A stretch of DNA of 64,000 nt from Eutreptiella sp. 'Long Island Sound 2002' (lineage: Eukaryota > Euglenozoa > Euglenophyceae > Eutreptiales > Eutreptiaceae): contig OZ038399.1 of assembly GCA_964036045.1 (NCBI GenBank), positions 21,287,670 through 21,351,669 on the forward strand. Reading direction: 5' to 3'. Under the pieces are notes generated by a model. It had not been told where the DNA came from, did not search any database, and saw nothing but the letters and a program-made list of their open reading frames with translations. Both the position numbers and the translations under genes were made by a program. Within the stretch, counting starts at the first letter, position 1, and each line of letters opens with the position of its first letter. Below, piece after piece: positions 1-11,900 of the stretch.

Positions 1-221
1 TGACATGGAAGGGGCATAAGCGCAGATCGGAGGTCGTCAGCAGCCTTGTGTGCCTATGGGCGTGACATGGAAGGGGCATAAGCGCAGATCAGAGGTCGTC
101 AGCAGCCTTGTGTGCCTATGGGCGTGACATGGAAGGGGCATAAGCGCAGATCAGAGGTCGTCAGCAGCCTTGTGTGCCTATGGGCGTGACATGGAAGGGG
201 CATAAGGGCAGATCAGAGGTT
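1..221. repeat. 62-bp satellite, left block
   Basis: Head-to-tail copies of a 62-bp unit containing CATGGAAGGGGCATAAG and CAGCAGCCTTGTG; units begin near 22, 84, 146 and 208, with a partial unit at the window edge. Copies are about 95-100% identical. The array stops inside a unit at 221, where the inserted element begins, and resumes in the same phase and orientation at 3043. Confidence 0.95.
208..221. repeat. Left target-site duplication of the 222-3042 insertion
   Basis: The 14-bp string GCAGATCAGAGGTT stands at 208-221 and again at 3043-3056. It is part of the satellite unit, so the two copies are what a target-primed insertion into one satellite unit would leave. The last T merges with the poly-T run, so the length could be 13 or 14. 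Confidence 0.7.
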
Positions 222-641
222 TTTTTTGCACTATGCATCCCCGCTCCCCGGGGTGCTGGGGGCTGTGTAAGCTTTCACAGCAGGCTTTTGTCTCTCAGTA
301 GTATGTTTCTGTAAGTTACAGGGCCTTGAGTAGACTCAGAAAACTAAGCCTTTCTCGGTGCGTGTATGGTACATCAGTCATAGCCGAAAAATACAAAATA
401 AAAAAAAATAGAAATAGATAACAATCCAGTTTCACCTACTACTGCAGGGCAGTTTCAGTTACTTCTGAAAAATGATCTCGATGGACGTCAGCAAAAGGAT
501 ACCGAAACTGATAGAAAACATAAAATGAAAACAGACATGAGGAACTAGTCTATGGCACCTACTTGGTTTGGGGTGCTGGTGATACGTACTCCTGCTGTGC
601 AGTTTCTGTTTCTCCTGCTCCTGCCACCTTTCGGTTAACAT

Positions 642-2390
642 TCATTCCTGGAGTATGCTATGTGCTTCAGCAACGAACACTGGCCACTGGTGACGTGATT
701 GCAGGCTACTGTACATCTGTTGCATGTCTGGGAAAACCGACGCTGCTTTGAGTTTGGTGACTACCTGTACAGTGGTGTGTGGCACTTTTGAGGACTTGAG
801 GTACTTTATGAGCATGGGGCCAGACAAATATGCTTCAAAACAGATATCAATAAAATTATCGGTTGACAGCTCCGGGCCCTTGTTCAGCCACTCAGCTTCT
901 TGTGAAAATTTGTACAAGCAATGTACAGTTTGTATGTCGAACTTGGCGCACAAGGTGGCCAGGACAGAGTATATGTTATCTTCTGCCTGGTCTGAAACAT
1001 CCGTGGAGGAGGACTGCAGTGAAGGCAGGTCCTCTGAAGAGGCATCTGGTTGTAGTGTTTCTTCGGTGTGTACTATATCAAAATCAGGAAGCTCAAAGGC
1101 TGGGAACTGGATTGGGTCATCTTCCTTGGAGGAGCTTTCGCTGCTGGATTGGAGATCTGGCATGTCAACTGACGTCTCGCTGTCCGTAAACGGATCAGGC
1201 AAATCGGCGATGTCTGCCCATTTAAGTGACGTGTCCATAGAATCATGCGGGTACTGGCTAATAATGCTGGAAGGGTGCAGGTGTGAAAAAGTTACAGGAG
1301 CCCGAGGCGAGCAGGACCAAGACACAAGGTCCGTAGGGAAGTAGATGTTATCTAAGAGGGAGATTAAATTAGTTACCATCAGATCTTCTTGGGACCCTGA
1401 GGAGCGCTTCGATGTAGATGCGAATAAGTCTTCTTGCTGAGAAGGGGTGTCATATGCAACGGCGTTGGGCGCTGTCCAATAGTTTGTGAGGATTGGTCTC
1501 GTTGCTGATTGGCATGAGCTTTCAGAGGAGGTGGATTGACAGTCCCAGAATTTCCCCTCTGGGATGGACGAACTGGAACTCGATGCGTTTGTTGAAGGGG
1601 ATTGCTTGGGCTGGTGAAGCTTCGGCCATGGCTTTGCACATGCGTGCGGGTATTCACGTACTCGTGCAGGTTTTGCCGTTTTTTCGGAGGAGGCGCGTTG
1701 ATGCATGCGTTGTCGGTCTCGGCATTGGTCACAGCGCTTGGGCACTTGGAGATTTTTTTCCAAGAACCAGTGTACATTTGACACTGTGAGGACGAATGGT
1801 TTGCGGCAGACTTTACAAGAGTACTCGAGGAGAGAGGCTGAGGTTACCTCCGGTTCTTTCCTGGGTGCCTTGCGGCGTGTGATGGTTTTCCATGCAGGTT
1901 TATTTTCTTCTTCAAAAGCGGCCTCGTAGTCTGTTGCTGGATGATCATCGCCATATTGTGGTTTCAGTATATTCCAAGTATATTCCAGAGGTTCTTGTGC
2001 TTGAATTGATCTGCGGTCATGGCGTAAGGATTGTGACTGCACCTGGTTTGAATGCTTTTGGAGATGTGGGTGTTCTGCGAATCGTAGATCAGGGCTCTGC
2101 TGTGAAAGTCCGTCTGCTCGCTGGTTTGCGTCAGAGCATGGTTCACATATGGTGGTGGGGTACCGTAGGTCCAAGCGACTTGCTGCTCTGTAATCAGCGC
2201 ACGGCACGAGAATAAGGCATTGTCTGTGGTCGCAGAAGCTGATTGGCGCAACTGTGGCTTGAGAAAAGGGGCGGAGAGTATCGTAGTTGTTTGACTTTCG
2301 TACAGAACTGCCGAAGATTTGAATAGGCTGCCGCTGTGCGCTGGCATCTTGTTTTTGTGGCGCGTTGTGCACGGTGAGCGGTGGTGACAT
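642..2390 (-). pseudogene. Gag-like ORF with zinc-ribbon motif (582 residues)
   Basis: The ATG at 2390 opens 582 codons to a TGA at 642. Residues 192-223 hold CKVC, a hydrophobic core, then PKRCDQCRDRQR (cysteines 192, 195, 220, 223), the spacing and PKRC..CR signature of the small zf-trcl-type zinc ribbon. The rest is Ser/Asp/Glu-rich low-complexity sequence with a more ordered last 120 residues. There are no introns. It lies in the inserted element, in frame 2 relative to the CCCH part upstream. No catalytic domain is visible. It could be a retroelement ORF1 or a retrocopy of a host gene. Confidence 0.5.
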
Positions 2391-2506
2391 CTTTGTAATG
2401 GTGTGGCTCGAAATGCAAAGTAAGCTTCTTCATTGGCTTCCTGGTCAACTTGGAGATCTTTCTTTGCGGCTGATGATGTGTGCGGAGCTGAGACCGAATC
2501 AGTTTG

Positions 2507-2911
2507 CTATATTTGTAGTATCGCTGTTGAACGGTAGGTTGGCGGCGGTGCTGGCGCCGAGGTCTGGTCGTAGTGGGACTTATTGAGTTGCATACTTCCA
2601 AGCACTTCGGGTTTTTGTATTTGCCGACATTTGTTGCAGTTCGCATTGTTCACAACAGACAGCACTGAGCGTGAGCGCTGTGGTTCTCGGAGGTCGTTGT
2701 CGCTCGTGGTGACAAAGGTGGTGAAGGCGGCGGCTTCATTGTTCTGTGTGTCTCCGGCACTTTCATGCGCAAACCAGCATCTCTGGTGACGATGGTAGAC
2801 ACAGTATGGTCCGTTTCTGCATGCTGCTTTTGACGGCTGCGAGTTTCGTTCAAGTTTTTTCAGAAAAATTGTGATTTGACGCGTTTCGGCTTCCGTCAAC
2901 GCTGGAGTCAT
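2507..2911 (-). pseudogene. Upstream part of inserted ORF, CCCH zinc-finger region
   Basis: The frame is open from a TTG at 2938; the first ATG is at 2911. Shortly after the start it contains CRNGPYC followed by seven residues, then CWFAH, a C-x5-C-x7-C-x3-H pattern like CCCH RNA-binding fingers, then a Ser/Thr/Pro-rich tail. It stops at 2507, while the larger downstream frame opens only after a stop at 2430-2432. A third frame bridges the gap, so the whole was probably one protein now broken by shifts, or an unspliced junction. Function unknown; nucleic-acid binding is inferred from the finger alone. Confidence 0.45.
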
Positions 2912-3042
2912 TGCATGGGTTGAAAAATAAGAATTCAAGTGCCTTTTTAAGTTTTACAACCCAATTTGGCTCGTTCTGAGCATTTTGAGGTTTGCGTTAT
3001 TGTCTACGATCCCCGCGACGCACGCGCGCACGCCCTCCCTGT

Positions 3043-3462
3043 GCAGATCAGAGGTTGTCAGCAGCCTTGTGGGCCTATGGGCGTGACATGGAAGGGGCAT
3101 AAGCGCAGATCAGAGGTCGTCAGCAGCCTTGTGTGCCTATGGGCGTGACATGGAAGGGGCATAAGCGCAGATCAGAGGTTGTCAGCAGCCTTGTGTGCCT
3201 ATGGGCGTGACATGGAAGGGGCATAAGCGCAGATCAGAGGTCGTCAGCAGCCTTGTGTGCCTATGGGCGTGACATGGAAGGGGCATAAGCGCAGATCAGA
3301 GGTTGTCAGCAGCCTTGTGCGCCTATGGGCGTGACATGGAAGGGGCATAAGCGCAGATCAGAGGTCGTCAGCAGCTTTGTGTGCCTATGGGCGTGACATG
3401 GAAGGGGCATAAGCGCAGATCAGAGGTCGTCAGCAGCCTTGTGTGCCTATGGGCGTGACAGA
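3043..3462. repeat. 62-bp satellite, right block
   Basis: About 6.8 further copies of the same 62-bp unit, starting at 3043, 3105, 3167, 3229, 3291, 3353 and 3415. It ends in a diverged piece (GACAGAGGAATGAGCG) at about 3457-3475. Together with 1-221 the original array had about ten units in the window and runs past the left edge. Confidence 0.95.
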
Positions 3463-4422
3463 GGAATGAGCGTAGATCATGAACTCTGCCGAAGCATGGG
3501 CTCTGGTCCACCCTCCATACTTCCCCCTCCCCACCGCCCCTCCACCTCCCGCACCATATTGCACCTCTGGTTCATATCATCTACATCACGGTGCCCCATA
3601 TGGCATCCCATCTTATTTCCGGACGAAATATGACGTACTCAACTCCACGTGCAACCCATGCAGTGCAGTACCCGCGACCACCCATGAGTGGATTGCCATA
3701 GCTTGCCAAGAGTACTGATCCTGATCTTGGCACATGCTATGAGACCATCTTTGGCAAGACAAAATGCAAAGCCACGTGAAAACCTAGAAGATGCAAATGC
3801 TCAGTGGACACAACCATCATGCCGGCTGAGGGTGCTTCGTATAAAGAAAAGGGCGGTTGCAAATCTTGGTCATTGATGGGGAAGCTAGCACGCTGAATAG
3901 TGAGCCACAAATGGCATGACTTCATAGAATTTGGAGAATAAAATGGCAAAAAAAAATATGAACAAAAAAAGAACGTCCAAACTGCAACACACATGTGAAG
4001 CAACCATACACTTGTCCAAGGTGTGTTTCACTTCCACCAGACCCCGTAAGGAGCTGCACATCACCCGCATTGAATCACTGAAAACTGTTGTAGATGCTTT
4101 CGGCTGCGATGACAAGGGATTGCAGAAGGCCTTGGCAGTGTTGAAAGTGCCCTTGCACATTGCAATGGATTGGGCCAATTGCCTTGTCTGTTGCATGGCC
4201 TGCTGGAATAGCCACTCCTTCGTTTGTTCTGGGAACCGTGGGAGTACGATTCAGGGCCTATCACCAGTAAGACAACTCGAATCCCTGGCGGTTTGCAGCT
4301 AACAGACGGCGATCGGAGGAGAAATAGGATGCTCTTGAGAAAAAGCACCACCGAGGCTCATGGGCTTAATTTTCCAGTGAACCGACAAAAGGGCGCGAAA
4401 TGCATGCAGAGACCTCGATCAC
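3463..4422. other. No recognisable gene; probable CHLH intron sequence
   Basis: Mixed-composition sequence with only short frames on both strands. A plus-strand frame with its first ATG at 3943 reads about 119 codons and begins Lys-rich, but shows no motif. None of the expected CHLH C-terminal sequence is found here on the minus strand, so I take the stretch as part of the intron after exon C19. Confidence 0.4.
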
Positions 4423-4512
4423 TTGCTCTGCTGGAACGTGGGAGTGAGACACATCATCGATGATAGAGGCTGGAAGCTTGTCGTCGAAATACGCGCTCAA
4501 ATAGGACGCCAC
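4423..4512 (-). CDS. CHLH: CHLH exon C19 (last one in the window)
   Basis: 90 nt, exactly 30 codons: [20 protein letters not shown], then [10 protein letters not shown]. The acceptor is CTCACTCGCAG and the donor GTGATC. The protein should continue for another 400-500 residues. I find no matching frame between here and position 1, so the rest must be left of the window or lost. Confidence 0.85.
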
Positions 4513-7500
4513 CTGCGAGTGAGCGGGGCTGGGCACTGGCTGGGGAAGGGCCGGAGGCGGGCCAAGGAGCAGAGGCAAGGGCTGTAGTATGGCCGGAAGC
4601 GTGGGCCACAGCCAGAGTTCCGCTTAAGGGGGAGGGTCCAGGGGGGCGGTTATTGCATAAAGCCCCCCCAGAGTTGTTTGGAGCCCTGACAACCCCCAGT
4701 TGACCCACCACTCACCCACATACTGCTGGGGAGTAGTCATCGCCGAAAGGCCGGCCAGGTGTTGCCCACCACCGTGCAAATAGGCCCCACATGGCACTTT
4801 CAGAGGCCAATAAGGATATGTACAGCTGCGGGGAGCCATGCAGCACCAATGTTAGGCTGTTCTAGTGGTGCCCACTACGGCCTACAGCGCCATTTTGGGC
4901 TCATTTGGGTGGTGAGCCCAGAGCCACCACTGTACATGGATTGAGACCATGGTCCAATTCCACTTTTTCTTCCTCTGTGGACCCCCAATAAGCACCACCA
5001 GGAGGGCCTAATTGGTGCAACATGGCCTCCCATTGTCAGCAAATGATCACCCAAACCCTGGCCCAACGGCCCCTGGGGGTTGTCAAGGGTCGCCTGCAAA
5101 AGTTGAATTTTTCAGGCAACCCACGCAGGTTGTTGTTGGTGGAAATGGTGATGCTGCGTCTTGCTAAGGGGCCATGACGGGCTCTAGGAAAGGCTAGAGG
5201 CTGCAAACATCGTCCCTTTGCATCCTCGCATGCCGTCACACCATCCCCAATCCCCGGGTCGAGGGCCGCTTGGGTAGGTGGTCTTGGACCAGCCCTCGAA
5301 CCCCAACGGTGTTGTTACGTGGAGCTCTGGCCACAGCCAGGGAAAGGGGCAGGGGCTGAAAGAAGGGCAGAACGTGTGTGCGCAGGAAGCGTATTTACTC
5401 AGTGCGTTGGCGATGGCCTGTCAGCGCACAAAAAGAACCGCGACACAAACCCCCTTGTGCAATGCACTGAGGCATGCATTTGGTGTGCGGCGCGGCTGCG
5501 CCCCGATGCGCTGCACAACACGCTTTGGGCGCATGCACCGTCCATCACAGAGTAGCCCTCTTCAAACACTTCCACATCCCCCTCCCCTGGCCCCTGGGTC
5601 CGATATGGGACCCCAGACGAAACTCAGAGCTCGACTGCACAGCACCATGGCTTGTCTGCTGCCGCACACCTGTGCGCCCGTGGGCTCTTGGCCCAGCGTG
5701 TGGAGACCCTCGGAAAACAGCCTCTGCTCCACGACCTGCAGGTACTGGTACAAGCGCTCGATATATCCAGTGAAAACCTCGTCGTCCACAGAGTCAACAG
5801 TCTCTGCAGTCCACGCCTGAATCAGTCAGCGAAGATCGCGACACGCCGTGCGGCAGGGTGCTCCCTTCAGGTCAATCACTGCGGGTTTTCCAGCTTTGTA
5901 TCGGACAAATTTGCTCCGAAAAAAAAAAAATCCAGCACCACCGTGCGGCACAAAAAGACCTCGCAAAAGGATGTTGTTGCACTGGCCTCCGTATCTGCCT
6001 CTCCCAGTGATCGTCCCAACCCTGGCCCAGGGCTGGAGGGGGTGCTGTAGCCCCCCCGCTCCCCAAAAGAAGGGCTGGACGCACAGTCAAGTCTGAGGGA
6101 CTTGGTAGGGTTCAGCCCGGTGCAGTCATCGGTGTGGCGACCCAAAGGGGCCCATCGTGCTTGGGAAGTACAAGTCTATAAAGCCATTCGAATTTTGGTC
6201 TCTTTGGATTTGGCCATGGAAGATGAGTCGTCTTCCGTGCCATTGGGACCCAAAGCGCTATGTGAACGTTTGTTTTCAATTCTTTTGGGTCCAGCGTTGC
6301 GCATGCAAGAGCCTCGTAAGTCTAAATCCATCCCGGAGTCCTTGCCTCATAAAAATCCAGATACTCAAACGAGGGGGGGGGGTCCCCATTCACTGAAGCC
6401 CCCATTGCACACTGCCATGGGGATGGCCACCGGGCACTACACACACATTTCAAATTGATCCGGGAACACATCCATCTGAACTTTGTAATTCACAAAACAA
6501 AAAAAAGACCGTCCCCCGCAGTCGGTCCATAATGAACGGAACACTGGCCATTAACAGCCGGCGGCTGGCGGTCAATTGCAGGGGATTGGCGGCTGACCTC
6601 TGGGCCGGTCCAGAGGGCCATCCCGACGGGGCTGTGCCAGGCTAACATGAGAAGAGAGGGGTGGGGGGGGGGGGGTTGGGGGGGTCTGGGACCCAAAAAC
6701 TTGTGCACAAAAAATGGCCCCATCAGATTTTCCCCACCGTAAATTTCGTTTTTCCCCACGGTGGCCATTTTGATCGGGGGGGGGGGGGGGGCTCGACAGT
6801 AGGTTGTTTGCCTTTGGCGGCGCCTATTGGCCTCTCGCCACTGCTCATTCTGACCCTCTGTGGGCCCGAACGTGTTTTGGTTGTGTCAACGGAGCCCCCG
6901 GATGACTTGTCCTGTTTGACTACTCCGGGGGTCGGCTGTCCCGGAGACGGGCTGTGGCCCGTGCCGTTGACCAGGTGCATCCAGATGCACACTCCGAGTC
7001 CATGCGGGGGTTTGCCGACTCCAGCACTGACTTGAGCGCGCTGGGGTGTGCATCTGCAGGATAATTTTTCTTTTCTGAGGGGGGTGGGGGGATCCTCCTC
7101 CTGCGGTTGTCGGCCGTTCTAATATAAGGCTGGGCTGTGCTTAGTGAAAATCAACCCCAAATCTCGTTGTTAAACAACCGCCCTGCCCCCCCCTCCCCCT
7201 GTGTGACAGTCCGCCGGGTTGTTGTTTCTTTGTGGGGCCCTGGACAGTCACCCGTTCTCCCCTTCGCATGTTGCGTTGGGTCGCTGCGTTCTGTCGGCCG
7301 CTGCGGCCGGTGCTCCTGCTGGTGTCGTTTCCGCGTTCGCGGAGCGCCGTCGTTGGTGTGCTGGGGCTGTGCTGGATGTGGCAGTATCCCACAGGCTGCC
7401 CCCACGATCACACAGGCTGCCTCCCGCTGGTGCCCCATGCCCTGATACATGCCTCGCTCGTGCCCTCAGGACCGAACGGCAGGTCCTTCTCAAGCCCCGC

Positions 7501-8432
7501 CGAGCGGACGGTGTCCACGATCGTGGGCTTGAGCGCGGCATTGGCCTCGGGGGCGTCGCGGTACTCCGCCAAGAGCTCCTTGAGGGTGGCCAGTTGTTTG
7601 TACAGCCCCGCGCGGCTGTACGGGGGCACGTTGTGGGAGACGATGGTGCCGTACCTGAGGCCAAGGGGAGGTCTGTGGCATGGAGAAGTGGATCACGACA
7701 CAAAGCGGGACTGCGGCAAAGTCGCCTCTCCGCAGAATTTTCCATTTCGTGTCACTTTTGCTGTGGTCTCAGCAACATCTGGCACGGCTGCATGCGGTGG
7801 GTCTCAACCTTGCCGGCCCTATTCCTCCACCAGTCTCAACCTTATTGTCATTGGCAGGTCACCACATTTCGGGTGGATGTGTTGCATTTGATGTGTAGGA
7901 GCCATGGGCAAAGTGGCTTCCCTCGACTCAATGACACACTGCAGGGGGGTGTCCGGGGTGGTCATCGGTCAAATCAGCCACCATATCGTTGAGTTGAGGG
8001 GTGCCAGTTTGCACACGGCTTTTGCACATCAAATGCAACAAATCCACCCTAAATCGGTTCACCTGCCGTTGACACAAGGTTGCAGGAATCGGGGCGGCAA
8101 GGCCAAGATGCCCCCTCTCAAACCTAGCCAGCAGCACGCCTGAACCTTGAAAAATTAGGAAAAAAAGTTCGCCATCGGTGCTGCTTTGAGGGGGGGGTAT
8201 ACTCATAAACTCATAAACGTGGGGCGCAGGATGCCCGTATCCGAACGTTTCTGCCCCCCGGTGAAGTCCGTCCTGGCGCATCGTGGCCAAGGCATAAAAC
8301 CGCCCTCCATTGTGGCCGGCGGCGGGGAGACTTCAGCACGGCTTCGCCGCCCTGCGGGTTGTGTGTGACCCGAAGGGTGCGCACCAGCCCCACACCAGCT
8401 GTGAGGTACACGCCCCTGGGCGGCAGTGGGGG

Positions 8433-8507
<75 letters not shown>

Positions 8508-8837
8508 GAGAACCGCGAAAACAAGAACAGAGCAAGAAAAGCGGTGAAAGAAAACTCCTCAGGAATAGCAGAGCTGTCCTAGACGTCTTTCGGTCGGTTG
8601 GTAGAGAATGAGCAAATGCAGTTCTGGACAGTGGGTTCAGCGTGACGCAGCATGTGCTTGTGCCCTCACCTACTCCCGTATTCAGTTCTGCACTGTGCAA
8701 CAGACCAGGAAGTACCCCTTGGAGGAGTTCGTGTTCTTGACTGCCCAAAATATCAACCTGTGTTAGGTGCAACCACCCAACCACACACACACACAAAAAA
8801 AATGGCCATGGGGATCAGGTGGAGGACACACACACAC

Positions 8838-8911
<74 letters not shown>

Positions 8912-11900
8912 CGGCGTTTCGCCACAATGCTTTCCGACGGATTGTTAGCGGCGTAGATGTACACGTTGGGCATGTCGGACAGCAGCACATCGGACCAGGA
9001 ATAACCGCTGTTGCCCAACGGGGAACCCGGCAGCCACTCCACAGTTCCTGCGCACGCACAAGGCTGCGGCATGCAGAGCACCTCCGCCCCTACTGTGCCC
9101 CAATATGGGGTCCCAGGGCGCGGCAGAGGGGGGCGCGGGGACAGGCGAATCCCAGAAACAGCCGAGTGCCCGGGCGATGGCATTCAGGTCAGAAAACGGA
9201 CCGATCAAAACATGAGCCCGTGCCAGACTTGGTCCCAGCGTGCGGCAAACCACACGCCGCCAGACGTGAGCCTTCCATTTTGCCAGACCCCGCCGGACGC
9301 GAGCCCAACCTCCACCAGACCCTGCCAGACGCAAACCATGCCAAAATGCCGTGGCAATTGTCCGCCATCACGACAGCCATCGCAGCCTGGCTTGGCACCC
9401 TATCCCGCAGCCACGGCGCACGGGCACACCTCAGGGGGGCTGAACATGGTGGTGCGGTGCAAAAAAAAGCACAAGGGGGATAAGGAACTGGTTTCCACAC
9501 GTCTGCCGCACGCCGCCGCACATGAGTCCATGCCTCGGCCGGACGCCGCCACACGCGGGTCCACCCTCCTGCCTGTCCCCGCCACACGCGGTGGGAAATG
9601 TTGCCAGATGCTCGGACCAAGTCTGGCCCGTGCACCCCACGGTCTGGAATGGGGTGGGGGCGGGGCTTGGGGTCGCATTGGGTTGGGTGTGTGTGCCCAG
9701 CACCAGCGTTGGGGCAGTGCTCTGCACAGCAACAAAAGCAGTTCACGTGCCAACTGGTGATGTCTCGTTTCTGCCAGGGACGTGCAGTGGTGAGCAGTGC
9801 ACGCGTGCAGTGGGGACACTTGAGGCACAGTTTGCCAAACGGATGGACACGCGGCCTGGTGACCGACCAGGACGCCATTTGGGGGGGGGGGGGAAACTCC
9901 GGCCGTCCAGTGGCCGGCTCACCATTCAGGTACACAGTTGGACAGCGCTTGAAGGGCAAACAACGGCGGTTGGAGGGGCGGTTGAACAGTAACCGGAGGC
10001 GGCGGACGGATAACCGACGGTGGTTGGAGGGTAACCGACGGTGGTTGGAGGGTAACCGACGGTGGTTGGAGGGTAACCGACGGTGGTTGGAGGGTAACCG
10101 ACGGTGGTTGGAGGGTAACCGACGGTGGTTGGAGGGTAACCGACGGTGGTTGGAGGGTAACCGACGGTGGTTGGAGGGTAACCGACGGCGGTTGGAGGTG
10201 GACGCTTTTAAACAAAAAGGAAGAAGAAAAATTGTCCACTAAAAACGTACTGGAACCGACGACGGCCGATGGCAACTCAGCAACGGTAGTCGAAGCTTAA
10301 CAGACGGCTGTTGGCGGTTGAGCTACGGCGGTCGAGGCTTTATGGAGAAGGAGTCGTCACCGTCGGGGGTTGACAGCCAGCGGAGGGGGCAGCGCGTTTC
10401 TAAAAGGAAAAAGCAACCACCCGGTGCTTGGGGATGCTTTGAGACGACAAGGGGCACTTCCGCAGCGCGCACACGTACACGCACGGCACGGCACACCGTG
10501 CATGCCAAAGTGGACCAGCGCGTCTGCCTGGTAGTCATGCTTCAGCCATTGATACGTGGCTGCGTACTGCGGGTGGGGCGTGAAATCGCGCTCGAACAGC
10601 AGCCGCATGGGATCGCCTTCGAGGCCGAGCAGCGGCTGCACCCCTGGGCACGGACGAGGGGTTTGTAGGCGTACGTGTGGGGCAAGTCAGCACACTTCAG
10701 GTCAGGGCACGGCACTCCAGAAGAGGGGCAGCGGCAGGAGGAGGGGGGGGGGGGTTGCAAAGCGTAATGCCATTACAAAGAGTGTAAAATTCTGAAAACC
10801 GGGGGGTTTACCCCGACGCGGTGTTCGTGATTGGCTGTGTCGCCGTAATGCAATGCCGTGCCTTTCCTCATTTCATGGTCATGCCAACACAAATTCTTGT
10901 GCTCCTGTCCTGGACCATTTCGGTAGGAATTTGGGCGATCGTGGCAGGCCATCTTGGTGGGAATTCGAGCCACTATGTACAACTAATGGCAAAAGCTGCA
11001 CACTTCAAATGGCGTAAAAACCAAAAAGGGGGAGTGGTATACCCTCGTGGCGTTCCTCACCGCAGACGCGGCGGGGGGCAGGGGCAAGAAAGAATTGCAG
11101 AAGGAGGAGGGGTACGCGGGGTCACGGGAGGGCGACTACAACCAGTCCTGATGCGACCCACCCCCCAACTATCTTTCAAAACTTGGGGGGGGGGTCCAGC
11201 CGGGGGTCGGGGGGGGAGTGTTCCTGCCGGGGGTCGGGGGGGGGGTCTGGCCGGGGGTCATGGGGGCGTCCAGCCAGGGGTGAAGGGAGGGGGGGTTCGG
11301 GTTAGGGTTAAGGTCAGGGTTAGGGTTAGGGTCACCGAGCAGGTGGAACCAGTCTTGGTTTTATAACCCTTTTTAGTGTCTAGGGTGGACCTACTAGGTT
11401 TAGCAGCAGCAGCAAGCAGCAGCAAGCAGCAACAAGCAGCAAGCAAGCAGCAGCACGCGCGAAATGGGGAAAAATCAGAACTCCGTCGTGGTGCTTCGGA
11501 TTCGGCTGAAATTTTGGTGGATGATACCTATGGGTGTGAGGGACAACCACACAAAGTATGAGCCAAGAACTCAACGGTGGCGGCCGGGAATAGCTGTCGC
11601 AAGTGGCAGACCTCGGTTTCAAAAACCGCAATTTAGGGCCAAAAACAGCCATTTTTGGGCTTAAAAAGCCCTAGAACCCATTCAAAACGGCCAAACAAAG
11701 GGAAAGGGTGGGTACACGCCACGTGCGGCTTGACTTTCCCGTGTCAACGAGCCCTTTGCGGCCCTCTAACTCCACCATATGTCCTTGAAAAGGCCCAAAA
11801 AGGCCCCAGAAGCCCCAAATTTTGTGCAGATTGGCTGGCGACAACCACAAACCAAGAACAGGCCATATCTTTGGCTACATGGCTCAAAATGCGATTCCGA

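Larger units (their letters stand above)
222..3042 (-). mobile_element. Retroposed insertion with poly(A) tail inside the satellite
   Basis: This 2.8-kb block interrupts the 62-bp satellite and is flanked by the 14-bp duplication at 208-221 and 3043-3056. Read on the minus strand it ends in a run of eight A (plus-strand T at 220-227), directly at the duplication. Poly(A) plus target duplication is the signature of LINE-type target-primed insertion. It carries a Gag-like, zinc-finger reading frame in two frames but no reverse transcriptase, so it is either a retrocopy of a host mRNA or a non-autonomous element moved in trans. I see no terminal repeats. Confidence 0.7.
5804..7472. other. CHLH intron C17-C18, repeat-filled
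   Basis: It holds G runs, one copy each of two dispersed repeats (6681-6785 and 6793-6842), a CCGGCGG/GGTTGG-type palindromic motif near 6549-6600, and part of the ~180-bp family at 7203. No coding frame is convincing. Confidence 0.6.

Noticed and set aside
1-3462. CRISPR array (regular 62-bp repeats)
   Set aside because: Units are head-to-tail without unique spacers; the setting is eukaryotic.
3943-4302. Plus-strand gene of about 119 codons
   Set aside because: Has an ATG but no motif, and both strands are equally open; not supported.
8203-9483. Frames with Thr-His or Cys-Val runs
   Set aside because: Produced by the two CA microsatellites; the true coding part is CHLH exon C16 on the minus strand.
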